64,000 nucleotides of DNA from an uncultured Sphingomonadaceae bacterium (GCA_937996655.1 CALKUK010000013.1:248001-312000), one strand, 5' to 3'; positions 37,785 through 46,589 are shown, numbered from the stretch's first letter. Translations and numbers: made by a program. The notes: generated by a model from the letters alone, not told the origin.

Positions 37785-37911
37785 TGCTTTGTCTCTCTTC
37801 CAGGCCCTTCTGGCAGTGCAAAATGACAATTAGATGTCGAACATCCGCTCCGCGGGCATTATCAGTGCAAACCCACTTTTTGGGCGAAAGCGAGGAGCAA
37901 GCTTTGTCTGA

Positions 37912-38103
37912 GCAACGCGCCGTGGCCGAAAACCAGTCAGCCCGTTCCGCTACCTTAGCTCCTCGTGCGAGATCGTCCGCCTGGTCGTTATGTTTCAGGT
38001 CCAGTTCTCGCTCAGCCTGCCGAGCTTCGAGGACTTGCTATTCAAGCGCGGGAAAGAGATTTGCCGCGAGACCTTCTGGGCCTAGTGGAGCCGGTTCGGC
38101 TGA
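37912..38103 (+). pseudogene. Degenerate IS6-family transposase fragment
   Basis: One frame reads RKPVSPFRYLSSS, then EIVRLVVMFQVQFSLSL and EDLLFKRGKEICRET, a close echo of the N-terminus of IS6-family DDE transposases (usual sequence PFRYF.SSPEVIRLVVM..VRFPLSLR..EDLLFERGI.ICHETV). It is stopped by TAG at 38083 and TGA at 38101, a TGA precedes it (37909), no start codon remains, and the catalytic DDE part is absent. Hence an old remnant of about 64 codons. No terminal repeats were found. It sits directly upstream of the cyanophycinase gene and marks past insertion here. Confidence 0.75.
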
Positions 38104-38157
38104 AGGCACCGTGTCCATGTGCAATAGTGCAGCCTCTTTTCCCCTCTGGAGTGTCGA

Positions 38158-39159
38158 ATGCCCCCAATACGCTGCATAGCCGCTGCCGTCTTAGCCCTCG
38201 TTCTCATGATCTCGTTCACGAACGCCGCCCCTGCCCGAGGTTATCGCCATTACGTCATTGGCGACATCACCAAGCCGACACCGGGCGTGGTTTCCGGCGG
38301 GCTCCTCCTCATGGGAGGTAGCGATCGCAATGTGGACTCTCTCAAATGGTTTATTGAAAAGGCCGGTCACGGACACATCGTTATTCTAAGAGCCTCCCAA
38401 TCCACCAGCATCGCGGATGAGCTCTATAGGGACGTGGGTGGCATCGCGTCGGCCGAAACCTTTGTTTTTTCCAACCGGAAGGCGGCATATGATCCCAAGG
38501 TGCTTGCCAGCCTGAAGCGCGCAGACGGCATCTTTATTTCAGGAGGAGATCAGGCGCGCTACGTTAAATTCTGGAAAGGAACGCCGATTGCAAAAGCGCT
38601 TGATGCACATGTCGCTGCTGGAAAGCCGATTGCAGGAACCAGTGCGGGTCTCGCGATACAAGGCGAATATCTTTACGGGGCGATGGATGGTGGAAGCATT
38701 ACAAGTGCAGAGGCATTGGCTGATCCACTTAGCCCCGCAAACACCATAGAGACCGACTTTCTTCATTTTCCCCTGTTGAACGGGATCATAACAGATACGC
38801 ACTTCAAGGAACGCAATCGGCTCGGGAGATTGTTCGCATTTCTAGTGAAGGCAGAAACCCTGCGTCCGAATGGATCCTCTCCTCTCATTGGTCTTGGGGT
38901 CGATGAAAGTGCAGCACTTGCCGCGGAGCACGACGGCACTGCCCGCATTTATGCAACGGCGCCTGATGGCGGCGCTTGGCTCGTACAAGGGGGATTTTCT
39001 GTGTCCGCGCATACAGGCGCACCTCTGACCCTCGACCGTGTCCAGGTGATGGGCGTCGGACTGTCTTCTCGGGTGCATCTGCCGGATGGACACGTCGAAA
39101 ATCCATCTTTTCTGAGATACTATACCGTTGCCAGCGGGCAGCTGCACGAAGTCCCCTGA
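38158..39159 (+). CDS. Secreted cyanophycinase-like S51 peptidase
   Basis: 333 aa. Signal peptide (IAAAVLALVLMISFTNAAP), then a S51-family fold: GGLLLMGGSD, GIFISGGDQARYV, nucleophile elbow AGTSAGLAI with Ser162, and DTHFKERNRLGRL with the usual catalytic His. Cyanophycinases cut the multi-L-arginyl-poly-aspartate storage polymer into dipeptides; a secreted form would let the cell feed on polymer from others. Start ATG 38158 follows GGAG. Not in an operon; the dispersed repeat copy B begins right after its stop. Confidence 0.88.
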   Translation: MPPIRCIAAAVLALVLMISFTNAAPARGYRHYVIGDITKPTPGVVSGGLLLMGGSDRNVDSLKWFIEKAGHGHIVILRASQSTSIADELYRDVGGIASAETFVFSNRKAAYDPKVLASLKRADGIFISGGDQARYVKFWKGTPIAKALDAHVAAGKPIAGTSAGLAIQGEYLYGAMDGGSITSAEALADPLSPANTIETDFLHFPLLNGIITDTHFKERNRLGRLFAFLVKAETLRPNGSSPLIGLGVDESAALAAEHDGTARIYATAPDGGAWLVQGGFSVSAHTGAPLTLDRVQVMGVGLSSRVHLPDGHVENPSFLRYYTVASGQLHEVP

Positions 39160-39160
39160 T

Positions 39161-39277
39161 GGGGGCGGCAGTGCCTCGGATGGAAGCCGTCTTTGCCAAG
39201 TGGGAACCGGTCGCCGCCTAAAAATGCGCCGATTATGAGGCCGCTGTGTGGGTTGGAGATGCGTTGCGTTTAGATGG
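39161..39277 (+). repeat. Dispersed 117-bp repeat, copy B
   Basis: Matches copy A (24951-25067), starting two bases after the cyanophycinase stop codon and ending upstream of the RND operon. Same orientation, 14.2 kb apart. Confidence 0.85.
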
Positions 39278-39420
39278 CCAGCACCCGCTGCGCTGTTCGT
39301 GCAAAAACGCGCTATCCTACTGAATACATTTGCTCTCACTCTGTGCCTCCGTTACCGGACCGACCAGCCCGCCACTTCACCGCTGAGGGGCCGCCGGCCA
39401 AAAATCAGGAGATACAATCT

Positions 39421-40686
39421 ATGCGCGCGTACCCTTTTGCGGTTCTCGTCGCTGCGGCTCTGTCGGCGGCAGCGCAAGGCCAAGCCCCGTCAAGCACCGG
39501 CATCTCGCTCGACGGGTTGGTGCAGGACGTTGTTGCGCAGAACCCTGAGCGTCAGTTCTATCTTCGTCAGCTTGCGACGGCTGGGATCGAGCGGCAGGCC
39601 GCCGGGCGGTGGGCCGACCCCGAAGCCGTGGTGGAGTTTGGCCAGCGGCGGGCCAATGATCCCGTATCAGGAGAACTACTCGGCGATGGAGCCACCTTTG
39701 CTGTCTCCATCGTCCAGCCGATTGAGTTTGGAGGGCGGATCGCCTTGCGCCGCGCCATTGCTGAGCGCCAAATTGAACTGGCCCGGATGGGGATGCAACA
39801 GTTTGATGCCACGCTTGCAGCAAAGGTGCGCGCGCTTGGATTCGGCCTATTTGCCGCAAATGAGAAGGCCGTGGTCGCCCGCACCGTTGCCGGACGAATG
39901 CGCGTCCTGGCCAGAGTTATGGTTTCGCGCGATCCGGCGGGCCCCGCTCCACGCCTTGATGCCGCTTCGCTGCAGGCAACGGCAATCAGCGCAGAGCGGA
40001 CCGCGGCAGCGGCAGATGCCGAGGCCAACACGATCCTCTATGAACTGAACCAGTTGCGCGGGGCTCCTTTTGCAGGGCGGCTGCGCATCATCCGTCCTGA
40101 TACAAGTCTGCCTGATCTGCCGCCCAGTACTGCTTTGGCCGCCAAGGCCAATCTGAATAATTTCGAATTGCGCGCACTGCGTGCCCAATTTGAGCAGCAA
40201 GGCTTGCGTGTTAATCTGGCAAAGAAACAGCGGTTACCTAAAGTCAGCGTCGGACCCTATTATGATCATGCCCGGTCCGACATCCGCGAAACCAACATAG
40301 GGCTGCGGCTGTCCACCTCCCTGCCCGTATGGAACCGCGAGGCGGGTGAAGTTGCGGTTGAACAGGGGCGGCAAGCGCAGGCCAATGCCGCGCTGTTGGA
40401 GGCTGAACGCAAGGTCGCAAGACAGGTCTTTGATCAGGCCGCTCAATATGAGACAAAACGCGAAGCCCTCGCCCATTGGGGCAATACATCACTGCAACAT
40501 TTGGCAGAAGCAGCCGAAGACGCCGACCGGAATTTTCAGCTCGGCGCGATCCCTTTGACGACCTACACCCAGATGCAGCAGTCGTATCTCGAAGCCACAA
40601 ACGCCGTGCTTGACACACGACATGAGGCGATTGCCGCATTACTGCAACTGCGCGCGCTGAATGGTGGGGACGACCTTACGCCATGA
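39421..40686 (+). CDS. TolC/CzcC-like outer-membrane protein
   Basis: 421 aa outer-membrane factor of a metal-type tripartite pump. Signal peptide ending near AAAQGQ, then two outer-membrane-efflux halves of long helices (LAKKQRLPKVSVGPYYDH opens the second). ATG 39421 is preceded by AGGAG. Its stop overlaps the RND start by 4 bases (ATGA), so the two proteins are translated together. Usually czcC, czcB and czcA occur together; czcB is missing here. Confidence 0.88.
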   Translation: MRAYPFAVLVAAALSAAAQGQAPSSTGISLDGLVQDVVAQNPERQFYLRQLATAGIERQAAGRWADPEAVVEFGQRRANDPVSGELLGDGATFAVSIVQPIEFGGRIALRRAIAERQIELARMGMQQFDATLAAKVRALGFGLFAANEKAVVARTVAGRMRVLARVMVSRDPAGPAPRLDAASLQATAISAERTAAAADAEANTILYELNQLRGAPFAGRLRIIRPDTSLPDLPPSTALAAKANLNNFELRALRAQFEQQGLRVNLAKKQRLPKVSVGPYYDHARSDIRETNIGLRLSTSLPVWNREAGEVAVEQGRQAQANAALLEAERKVARQVFDQAAQYETKREALAHWGNTSLQHLAEAAEDADRNFQLGAIPLTTYTQMQQSYLEATNAVLDTRHEAIAALLQLRALNGGDDLTP

Positions 40687-43600
40687 TCGCCTGGCTCATC
40701 GCGCTGATGACCCGAAACAGGCTAGCGGTTGCGTTGGTAACCGGCGGCATCGCTGCGCTCGGGCTATGGTCATATGCCAATCTGAAGATCGATGCGATCC
40801 CCGATATCACCGGGGTTCAGGTCCAGATCAACACGGCCGTACCCGCTTATGCCCCAGAGGAGATCGAACGGCTGGCGACCCTGCCGATCGAACGCGCGAT
40901 GGCCGGCCAGCCGGGACTGGAGGAAACCCGAGCTCTGACCAAAACCGGGCTGAGCCAGGTGACGTTGCTCTATCAAGATGGGACCGATCAGCTCCGTGCG
41001 CGCCAGTTGGTAGCCGAGCGGCTGGCTGCGGTGCGCGATCAGTTGCCACCCGGGGCATCCCCTCAATTGGCGCCGATCACCACCGGCTTGGGCGAAATCT
41101 ATTACTACACGCTCGAATGGCAGCATCCCCCGCAGGCACTTGATACCCAACGGCGGCTGATGGAACTGTATGAAGCGCAGGAATACATTGTTCGCCCAAT
41201 GCTCCGCGCGGTGCCCGGCGTTGCCGATGTAAATTCTAATGGCGGGATCGAGCAGCAATTCGTGGTCGAACCCGATCCAGTAAAGTTGACGTTGCATGGG
41301 GTGACAGCAGCAGAGCTGTCTGCGGCGGTGGGTAAGAACTCAGAAAACGCCGGCGGCGGGATCATCGCGCGCGGGGCCGAACGCTTCACTGTCCTGACCA
41401 ATGCACGCGTCACGAGCCCGGATGAAATCGGCGCGATCCCTGTTAAATTCGGCGGCGGCATCATGCCGATCCTGGTCCGCGATCTGGCCCGTGTGACCAT
41501 CGGCGCGGCTCCCCGGCAGGGTGCCGCCACACAGAATGGCGAGGAAACCGTGCTCGGCACAGTGATGATGCTGGTCGGGGAAAACAGCCGCGAGGTCGCG
41601 CTGCGGGCTCAGGATAAACTGGCCGATATTCAGGCTGCACTGCCGCGTGGCATGGTGATCCACCCCCAATATAGCCGCGCAGATCTGGTTGACCGCACAA
41701 TCACCACGGTCGAACACAACCTTGGCGAAGGGGCTCTGCTGGTTGCGCTGGTCCTGCTCGTCGTGATGGGAAATTGGCGCGCGGCGCTGATTGTCTCGCT
41801 TGTCATTCCCCTTGCCTTCCTTGTCACGATCAGCGGGATGAACACCCTGGGTGTCTCGGGCAATCTGATGAGCCTCGGCGCCCTCGATTTCGGACTGATA
41901 GTCGACGGGGCCATTGTCGTGGTCGAAAACAGCTTACGTCTGCTTGCCGAACGCCGCCGCACAAAAGGCGGGGCGCTTACGCCCGAGGAACGGCGGCTGG
42001 CCGTCGCAGATGCGGCCCGCATGGTGGCGCGGCCGACCATTTTCGGCATTGTCATCATTGCGCTTGTCTATGTGCCTGTGCTCAGCCTTGGCGGGGTTGA
42101 GGGCAAGTTGTTCCAGCCCATGGCGCAAGCGGTAATGCTGGCGGTATTTGCAGGACTTGCCTGGACGTTCACCATCGTCCCGGCGCTCGCCGCGTGGTTG
42201 CTTCGCACGCCGGAACCGCAGGACCAGTCCGGCGACGTTTCCGAGCATCATGGCGGGATAATTGCCGCGGCCGAGCGGGTTTACCTCCCGCTACTTGATA
42301 AGGGCCTGAAACATCCGTCTCGGCTCGCGCTGGGCGCGCTGGTGCTGCTGGGCGCAAGCATATTGGTGTTCAGCGTGCTCGGCGCGCAGTTCACACCAAA
42401 ACTCGATGAGGGTTCGATTACTGCGATGGTCTACCGACCGGTGGGTATGTCGCTTGAGCGGAGCGTTGCCATTGAGCAGGCAACCGAACGCGAGATCAGC
42501 AGACAGTTGCCGCAGATCACTCATGTGTTCTCGCGTATCGGCACCAGTGAAGTCGCCACCGATCCGATGCCACCCAACGAGAACGATCTGTACATCTTCT
42601 ATGCGCCCGAACAAGATTGGCCGCAGGGCACCGGCAAACCCCGGACCAAGACCGAACTGGCAGCGTCCATCGAAAAGATCGGCAAGCAGGTTTACGACGG
42701 GCAAAGCTTCGAGTTTGCCCAGCCTATCGAAATGCGCTTCAACGAAATGCTCGAAGGCGTGCGGGCCGATGTCGCGGTGAAAGTGTTCGGTCCGGATTAC
42801 GACGTTCTGGAACGGGCAGCCCGGCAGGCCAAAGCAATCATCGAGAAGCAGCCGGGTACGGCCAGTGTCGAGTTTGAAACCGCAGGCCGCCCGAAAAGCC
42901 TGGTTATAGAGCTAGACCGGGCCGCAATGCTGCGGCTGGGCTTGGCATCGTCAGAGGTCAACAAGGCGATCTCCGATGCTGTGGCCGGGGCCGAAGTCGG
43001 CTTCATTCCCGAGGGCGAGGCCCGCCACATGATTGTGGTGCGGATGGCGGAGGGGCTCCGCGCCAATCCTGCTGCGATCCTCGCTCTCCCGCTGCGTGTG
43101 GGCGAATATGGAATGGTGCCGCTTTCACGCGTAGCGCGGCTTCGCGAGATCCACGCCGTGGAGCCAATCCTGCACGACAGTGGCAAGCGCCGCGCGGCGT
43201 TGATGGTCAATCTCAAGACGAATGATCTGGCAGGCTATGTGCGGAACACGCGTGCCGCAGTCGAGCGCGGGGTCGCGCTTCCACCGGGATACAGAATTGA
43301 ATTTGGCGGGCAGTTCCACCAGCTTGAAGCGGCGCAGCAAAGGTTGGCCATTGTGGTGCCAGCCTCGCTTATCCTGATCTTCGCGCTTGTCTACGCCGCG
43401 CTTCGCAGCGCGAAGGAGGCCGCGCTCGTTTATACCGGCATACCGTTTGCTGTCACCGGCGGGGTGCTTGCGCTGTGGCTTCGCGGCATGCCGTTTTCGA
43501 TCACGGCTGCCATCGGATTCATCGCACTGTCAGGCATCGCCATGCTCAACGGACTCGTCCTGGCGGACCGTATCGACAGTTTGCGCAGTGGCCGTGACGG

Positions 43601-43859
43601 TGATCCACGCATGACCATCATAGACGCCGTGCGCGAAGGTGCTCGAGATCGGCTCCGGCCCGTACTGTCGACGGCGCTCGTTGCTTCAATCGGCTTCCTG
43701 CCGATGGCATTGGCGAGCGGTGCTGGGGCAGAAGTGCAACGTCCATTGGCCACTGTGGTGATCGGGGGGATCATAACCTCAACGATCCTGACATTGCTGC
43801 TGCTGCCCAGTCTCTATGCCTGGTTGATCAAGGAAGATGAAACTGACAACGCCATTTAA
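40683..43859 (+). CDS. Heavy-metal RND efflux transporter, CzcA/CusA type
   Basis: 1058 aa inner-membrane proton-driven pump of the HME-RND family. Twelve membrane helices and two large periplasmic loops. TM4 carries ALDFGLIVDGAIVVVEN with the charged residues (two Asp, one Glu) that mark the CzcA branch for divalent cations such as Co, Zn and Cd. N-terminus (LKIDAIPDITGVQVQINT) is typical. Length is usual. Metal specificity is inferred from the family only. Coupled to the TolC-like gene; there is no adaptor gene in this operon. Confidence 0.92.
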   Translation: MIAWLIALMTRNRLAVALVTGGIAALGLWSYANLKIDAIPDITGVQVQINTAVPAYAPEEIERLATLPIERAMAGQPGLEETRALTKTGLSQVTLLYQDGTDQLRARQLVAERLAAVRDQLPPGASPQLAPITTGLGEIYYYTLEWQHPPQALDTQRRLMELYEAQEYIVRPMLRAVPGVADVNSNGGIEQQFVVEPDPVKLTLHGVTAAELSAAVGKNSENAGGGIIARGAERFTVLTNARVTSPDEIGAIPVKFGGGIMPILVRDLARVTIGAAPRQGAATQNGEETVLGTVMMLVGENSREVALRAQDKLADIQAALPRGMVIHPQYSRADLVDRTITTVEHNLGEGALLVALVLLVVMGNWRAALIVSLVIPLAFLVTISGMNTLGVSGNLMSLGALDFGLIVDGAIVVVENSLRLLAERRRTKGGALTPEERRLAVADAARMVARPTIFGIVIIALVYVPVLSLGGVEGKLFQPMAQAVMLAVFAGLAWTFTIVPALAAWLLRTPEPQDQSGDVSEHHGGIIAAAERVYLPLLDKGLKHPSRLALGALVLLGASILVFSVLGAQFTPKLDEGSITAMVYRPVGMSLERSVAIEQATEREISRQLPQITHVFSRIGTSEVATDPMPPNENDLYIFYAPEQDWPQGTGKPRTKTELAASIEKIGKQVYDGQSFEFAQPIEMRFNEMLEGVRADVAVKVFGPDYDVLERAARQAKAIIEKQPGTASVEFETAGRPKSLVIELDRAAMLRLGLASSEVNKAISDAVAGAEVGFIPEGEARHMIVVRMAEGLRANPAAILALPLRVGEYGMVPLSRVARLREIHAVEPILHDSGKRRAALMVNLKTNDLAGYVRNTRAAVERGVALPPGYRIEFGGQFHQLEAAQQRLAIVVPASLILIFALVYAALRSAKEAALVYTGIPFAVTGGVLALWLRGMPFSITAAIGFIALSGIAMLNGLVLADRIDSLRSGRDGDPRMTIIDAVREGARDRLRPVLSTALVASIGFLPMALASGAGAEVQRPLATVVIGGIITSTILTLLLLPSLYAWLIKEDETDNAI

Positions 43860-44177
43860 GGGATGAGTGGCTGAGATCGCGTATTGAGAAAAGTCTTTGA
43901 AATCGCGCGATGGCAGACATGGCCTTTCGCACCAAATGGCCTGTGATCTGCTGTGCAAATAATGCGGGCGACCGCGCGCCATTTAGAAACAATTTCGAGT
44001 TCGACTGCACGCTCAACAAGCCTTACCTCGCGAACCTTAAGTGCTCCGCCGCCAGTGCCTTCAATGCCCCGGTTCGCTACCCCCCTCACTTGAACTGGGA
44101 CCCTTTCCAAGGATCGGTGGTTTGGACTGCAGGCGGGTTGCCTAATTGCGGGCCACGCACATCAGGGAGGTTGGGTT
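43860..44177. other. Intergenic region before the stress island
   Basis: 318 bases. A short plus-strand frame running into the next gene looks spurious. The only signal seen is the promoter-like pair at 44097-44122. No terminator hairpin after the pump gene found. Confidence 0.45.
44097..44122 (+). promoter_or_regulatory. Weak sigma-EcfG-like promoter
   Basis: GGGAC, 17 bases, GGTT: one mismatch from GGAAC and one from CGTT. It lies 56 bases before the Thivi_2564-type gene. Less convincing than the two other sites in the island. Confidence 0.35.
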
Positions 44178-44363
44178 ATGCCGCTTATCAACGTGGTGTT
44201 TGCACTCATCGTTGTCGGAGTCTTGCTCTGGCTCATTAACAATTATCTGCCGATGGACGGCAAGATCAAGAGCATCCTAAATGGGGTGGTCGTCATTGCC
44301 GTCGTGCTGTGGCTGCTCCAAGTCTTCGGCGTACTTGGCTCTCTATCCAGCTTCCGGGTCTGA
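44178..44363 (+). CDS. Thivi_2564-family small membrane protein
   Basis: 61 aa with two membrane helices: VVFALIVVGVLLWLINNYLP and a second around GVVVIAVVLWLLQVFGVL, joined by MDGKIKSI. This is the pattern of the Thivi_2564 family, small membrane proteins often induced under general stress. The start has GGGAGG upstream (44164-44170). Monocistronic or first of the stress island. Function unknown. Confidence 0.82.
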   Translation: MPLINVVFALIVVGVLLWLINNYLPMDGKIKSILNGVVVIAVVLWLLQVFGVLGSLSSFRV

Positions 44364-44381
44364 TAGGAAGGCTCCCCAGAT

Positions 44382-44406
44382 GGAACCAGTTGCCCCCCCA
44401 AAGGTT
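44382..44406 (+). promoter_or_regulatory. Sigma-EcfG-like promoter for CsbD
   Basis: GGAAC (44382-44386), 16-base spacer, GGTT (44403-44406), matching the alphaproteobacterial general-stress promoter apart from the first base of the -10. Start codon of CsbD lies 47 bases downstream. Confidence 0.6.
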
Positions 44407-44453
44407 TGACCGACATGAAGCACAACCGCTGTGCCGACCAAAGGAGAGACATC

Positions 44454-44636
44454 ATGGGTGAATTCATCGATAAGGCCAAAGGCACGGTCAACGAAACTAT
44501 TGGCAAGGCCAAGGTTGTCGCCGGGCAGCGCATCGATAATGCTGAGCTCATCGGCAAAGGGGCTGCCCAGCAAGTTAAAGGCAAAGCGCAGAAGCTTGCT
44601 GGCGAAATCAAGGGTGCCGCTGGAGATAAGATCTAA
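44454..44636 (+). CDS. CsbD-family stress protein
   Basis: 60 aa, highly charged and helical: MGEFIDKAKGTVNETIGK followed by GKGAAQQVKGKAQKLAGE, the CsbD signature of repeated KGxxxxxxGK. CsbD proteins are general-stress proteins with unknown biochemical role. AAAGGAGA lies 6-7 bases before ATG 44454. An upstream TTG (44406) is unlikely because it would overlap the promoter. Part of the stress island with a sigma-EcfG-like promoter in front. Confidence 0.9.
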   Translation: MGEFIDKAKGTVNETIGKAKVVAGQRIDNAELIGKGAAQQVKGKAQKLAGEIKGAAGDKI

Positions 44637-44706
44637 CCGCCAGACTTAGGGCCGAGCCACATCGGCAAATTCGCAATGTTTTTGGACGCGTTTTTGCCCA
44701 TCCGCT

Positions 44707-44735
44707 GGGGGCGCAATCTACCGGTTGCCCCCTTT
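44707..44735 (+). terminator. Intrinsic terminator after CsbD
   Basis: GGGGGC (44707-44712) pairs with GCCCCC (44727-44732), followed by TTT. About 70 bases beyond the CsbD stop. Confidence 0.5.
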
Positions 44736-44850
44736 GCTGCCAGTGCTCAAAGCACGCGTTTTTATCCTCAATTGTGACGAAATAAGCGCCAATTGGGATG
44801 TCTTTAGAATTCAAAAATTGGGAATTACCCCAGCCGAGGAAGAGACTTCC

Positions 44851-46203
44851 ATGCGCAAGCGCTTTTTGGCGATTGGCGTTGCCGCCGCCGCACTTACCCC
44901 GACAATTGCAAATGCCCAGTCACAATCCCGCGACGGGTCCCAAAGCCTGTCAAACTGCGAACGTCATCGGTCCGACCGCGTCGTCGCGACCTTGGCCGGA
45001 GCCGGGGTTGGCGGCGTGCTCGGCAATGTCATCGCCGGAAAAGGCGACAAAACCATTGGCACGATCATCGGCGCCGTCGGCGGGGCGGTCGTGGGCAATC
45101 AGATCGCCAAGCCATCAAATGACTGCAACCACGCCTATGGATATTACGATGAAAACAACCGCTGGCATGCCACAGGGGTCAGCGCAGCTGATGGGCGCGG
45201 TTATTATGACCGCACCGGCAACTGGGTCGATGGCCCGCCGACCGGACGATATGGTGATGACAATCGCTGGATAGCCAGTCCTGCTTCGACATGGGGCAAC
45301 GACCGATACAGCGCCGAACGCGGTTGGGTACCGGCATCTGCCAATGGCTATTACGATCGCAACGACGAGTGGGTCGCCGGGTCCGCAAGCGGTTATCATG
45401 ATGCGAACGGCCGCTGGATCCCCAACGCCGACAGTCAGCCGGATCAGAAGTCAGGCTCTTATGGCTATTACGACAAGCAAGGCTTGTGGCACGCCAACGC
45501 GGTTCAACAGGGCCGTGCAACGGGCTATTATGACCGTGATAACAACTGGGTGACCGGAACGCCGAACGGCCACTATGATGAACGTCACAACTGGATTCCG
45601 CACCGTGACGATGGCACGTCCAGCGGCAGTTATGACAGCCAGAACCGCTGGATTCCCGCATCTTCAAACGGATATTACGACAATACCGGCCAATGGATTG
45701 GCGGCACTGCCAGCGGCTATTACGATGCCCGCGGACGCTGGGTCGCAGGGGTCACGACAGGCAATTACGATGCGCAAGGACGCTGGACGTCCGGCCCAGT
45801 CCAAGGGCGCCGTGATGCCAACGGCGTCTGGATCACTGAGCCGCAGCCGGGATATTACGATAATAATGGCCGCTGGCACGCCGGGGACGTGAGTGGATAT
45901 TACGATAGTCGTGGCCGCTGGGTCGGGACTGGAGCGCAAGTCGGCACACCCGATCGCAGAGATGACCGTCGCAGCATCTTGCCCCAAGTCACGGCAATGA
46001 GCGAATATATCGACAGCACCGAGGGCCAGCGATCCCTCAGTCGGGCCAACCGAGCGAATGCCCGGCGCGAATTGCGATCCATTCGCCAAAGGGAAAAGTC
46101 ATTGCGGCACGATCGCAACGGCGATCTTTCGATCCGTGATGAAGCTGCGCTCCAGTCTCGCCTTGATCGCCTTCGTACCCTGTTGCGGCTTGGTTCACGA
46201 TAA
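44851..46203 (+). CDS. Glycine-zipper protein with GYYD..GRW tandem repeats
   Basis: 450 aa. Signal peptide (AIGVAAAALTPTIANAQ), a glycine-zipper 2TM segment (GVGGVLGNVIAG to IGAVGGAVVGNQI, about 50-88), then roughly 16 tandem repeats of about 15 residues with core GYYDxxGRWxxG (about 95-365), and a basic helical C-terminus (RANRANARRELRSIRQ). Aromatic and glycine-rich repeats suggest surface or periplasmic binding to sugars or cell wall, but no known function. ATG 44851 follows GAGGAAGAG. Lies between CsbD and an lmo0937-type gene, so it may belong to the stress response; I did not find a GGAAC promoter before it. Confidence 0.82.
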   Translation: MRKRFLAIGVAAAALTPTIANAQSQSRDGSQSLSNCERHRSDRVVATLAGAGVGGVLGNVIAGKGDKTIGTIIGAVGGAVVGNQIAKPSNDCNHAYGYYDENNRWHATGVSAADGRGYYDRTGNWVDGPPTGRYGDDNRWIASPASTWGNDRYSAERGWVPASANGYYDRNDEWVAGSASGYHDANGRWIPNADSQPDQKSGSYGYYDKQGLWHANAVQQGRATGYYDRDNNWVTGTPNGHYDERHNWIPHRDDGTSSGSYDSQNRWIPASSNGYYDNTGQWIGGTASGYYDARGRWVAGVTTGNYDAQGRWTSGPVQGRRDANGVWITEPQPGYYDNNGRWHAGDVSGYYDSRGRWVGTGAQVGTPDRRDDRRSILPQVTAMSEYIDSTEGQRSLSRANRANARRELRSIRQREKSLRHDRNGDLSIRDEAALQSRLDRLRTLLRLGSR

Positions 46204-46291
46204 CGGCTTCACTGGCGCCGCCATAGGAAATGACCTGCCTAGAGGGAGCCATGACTGACGTTTCCAGCATGTCGATGGCATCGACGTTTAC

Positions 46292-46316
46292 GGAACAAAA
46301 TTCCGTCAAAATCGTT
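46292..46316 (+). promoter_or_regulatory. Sigma-EcfG promoter
   Basis: GGAAC (46292-46296), 16 bases, CGTT (46313-46316): an exact match to the consensus. The lmo0937-type gene starts 35 bases downstream. Confidence 0.7.
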
Positions 46317-46351
46317 GTTAATATTGACCATTTTCGCAAAAGGCTGCCGTC

Positions 46352-46501
46352 ATGATCTATACAATTGCCGTCATATTTTTCATCCTTTGGCTGCTAGGCT
46401 TCGCCGTGTTTCATGTCGCAGGAGGCCTAATCCACCTGCTTCTGGTTCTCGCTGTGATCGCGATTGCCTACCAATTGGTCACAGGCCGAAAAGTGGTCTG
46501 A
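46352..46501 (+). CDS. lmo0937-family small membrane protein
   Basis: 49 aa: MIYTIAVIFFILWLLGFAV, a glycine-containing turn (HVAGGLIHLL) and a second helix, ending VTGRKVV. This is the lmo0937 family of two-helix membrane peptides, widespread and often under general-stress control. Preceded by a perfect GGAAC-N16-CGTT promoter. No activity known. Confidence 0.85.
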   Translation: MIYTIAVIFFILWLLGFAVFHVAGGLIHLLLVLAVIAIAYQLVTGRKVV

Positions 46502-46589
46502 AAACGGATTAAAAGGCTGACCAGCTTTCTCTTCGGCTAAAATTGGGCGTCGTACTTGCTCGGTCCGCCTGCCCCAACATCAGCCGTGA

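Noticed and set aside
37664..38179. 171-codon plus-strand frame
   Set aside because: It overlaps the response-regulator gene and is out of frame with the IS6 remnant; Ser/Arg/Cys-rich translation without motifs.
43910..44239. 109-codon plus-strand frame before the stress island
   Set aside because: Runs into the well-supported Thivi_2564-type gene in another frame and has no recognisable similarity.
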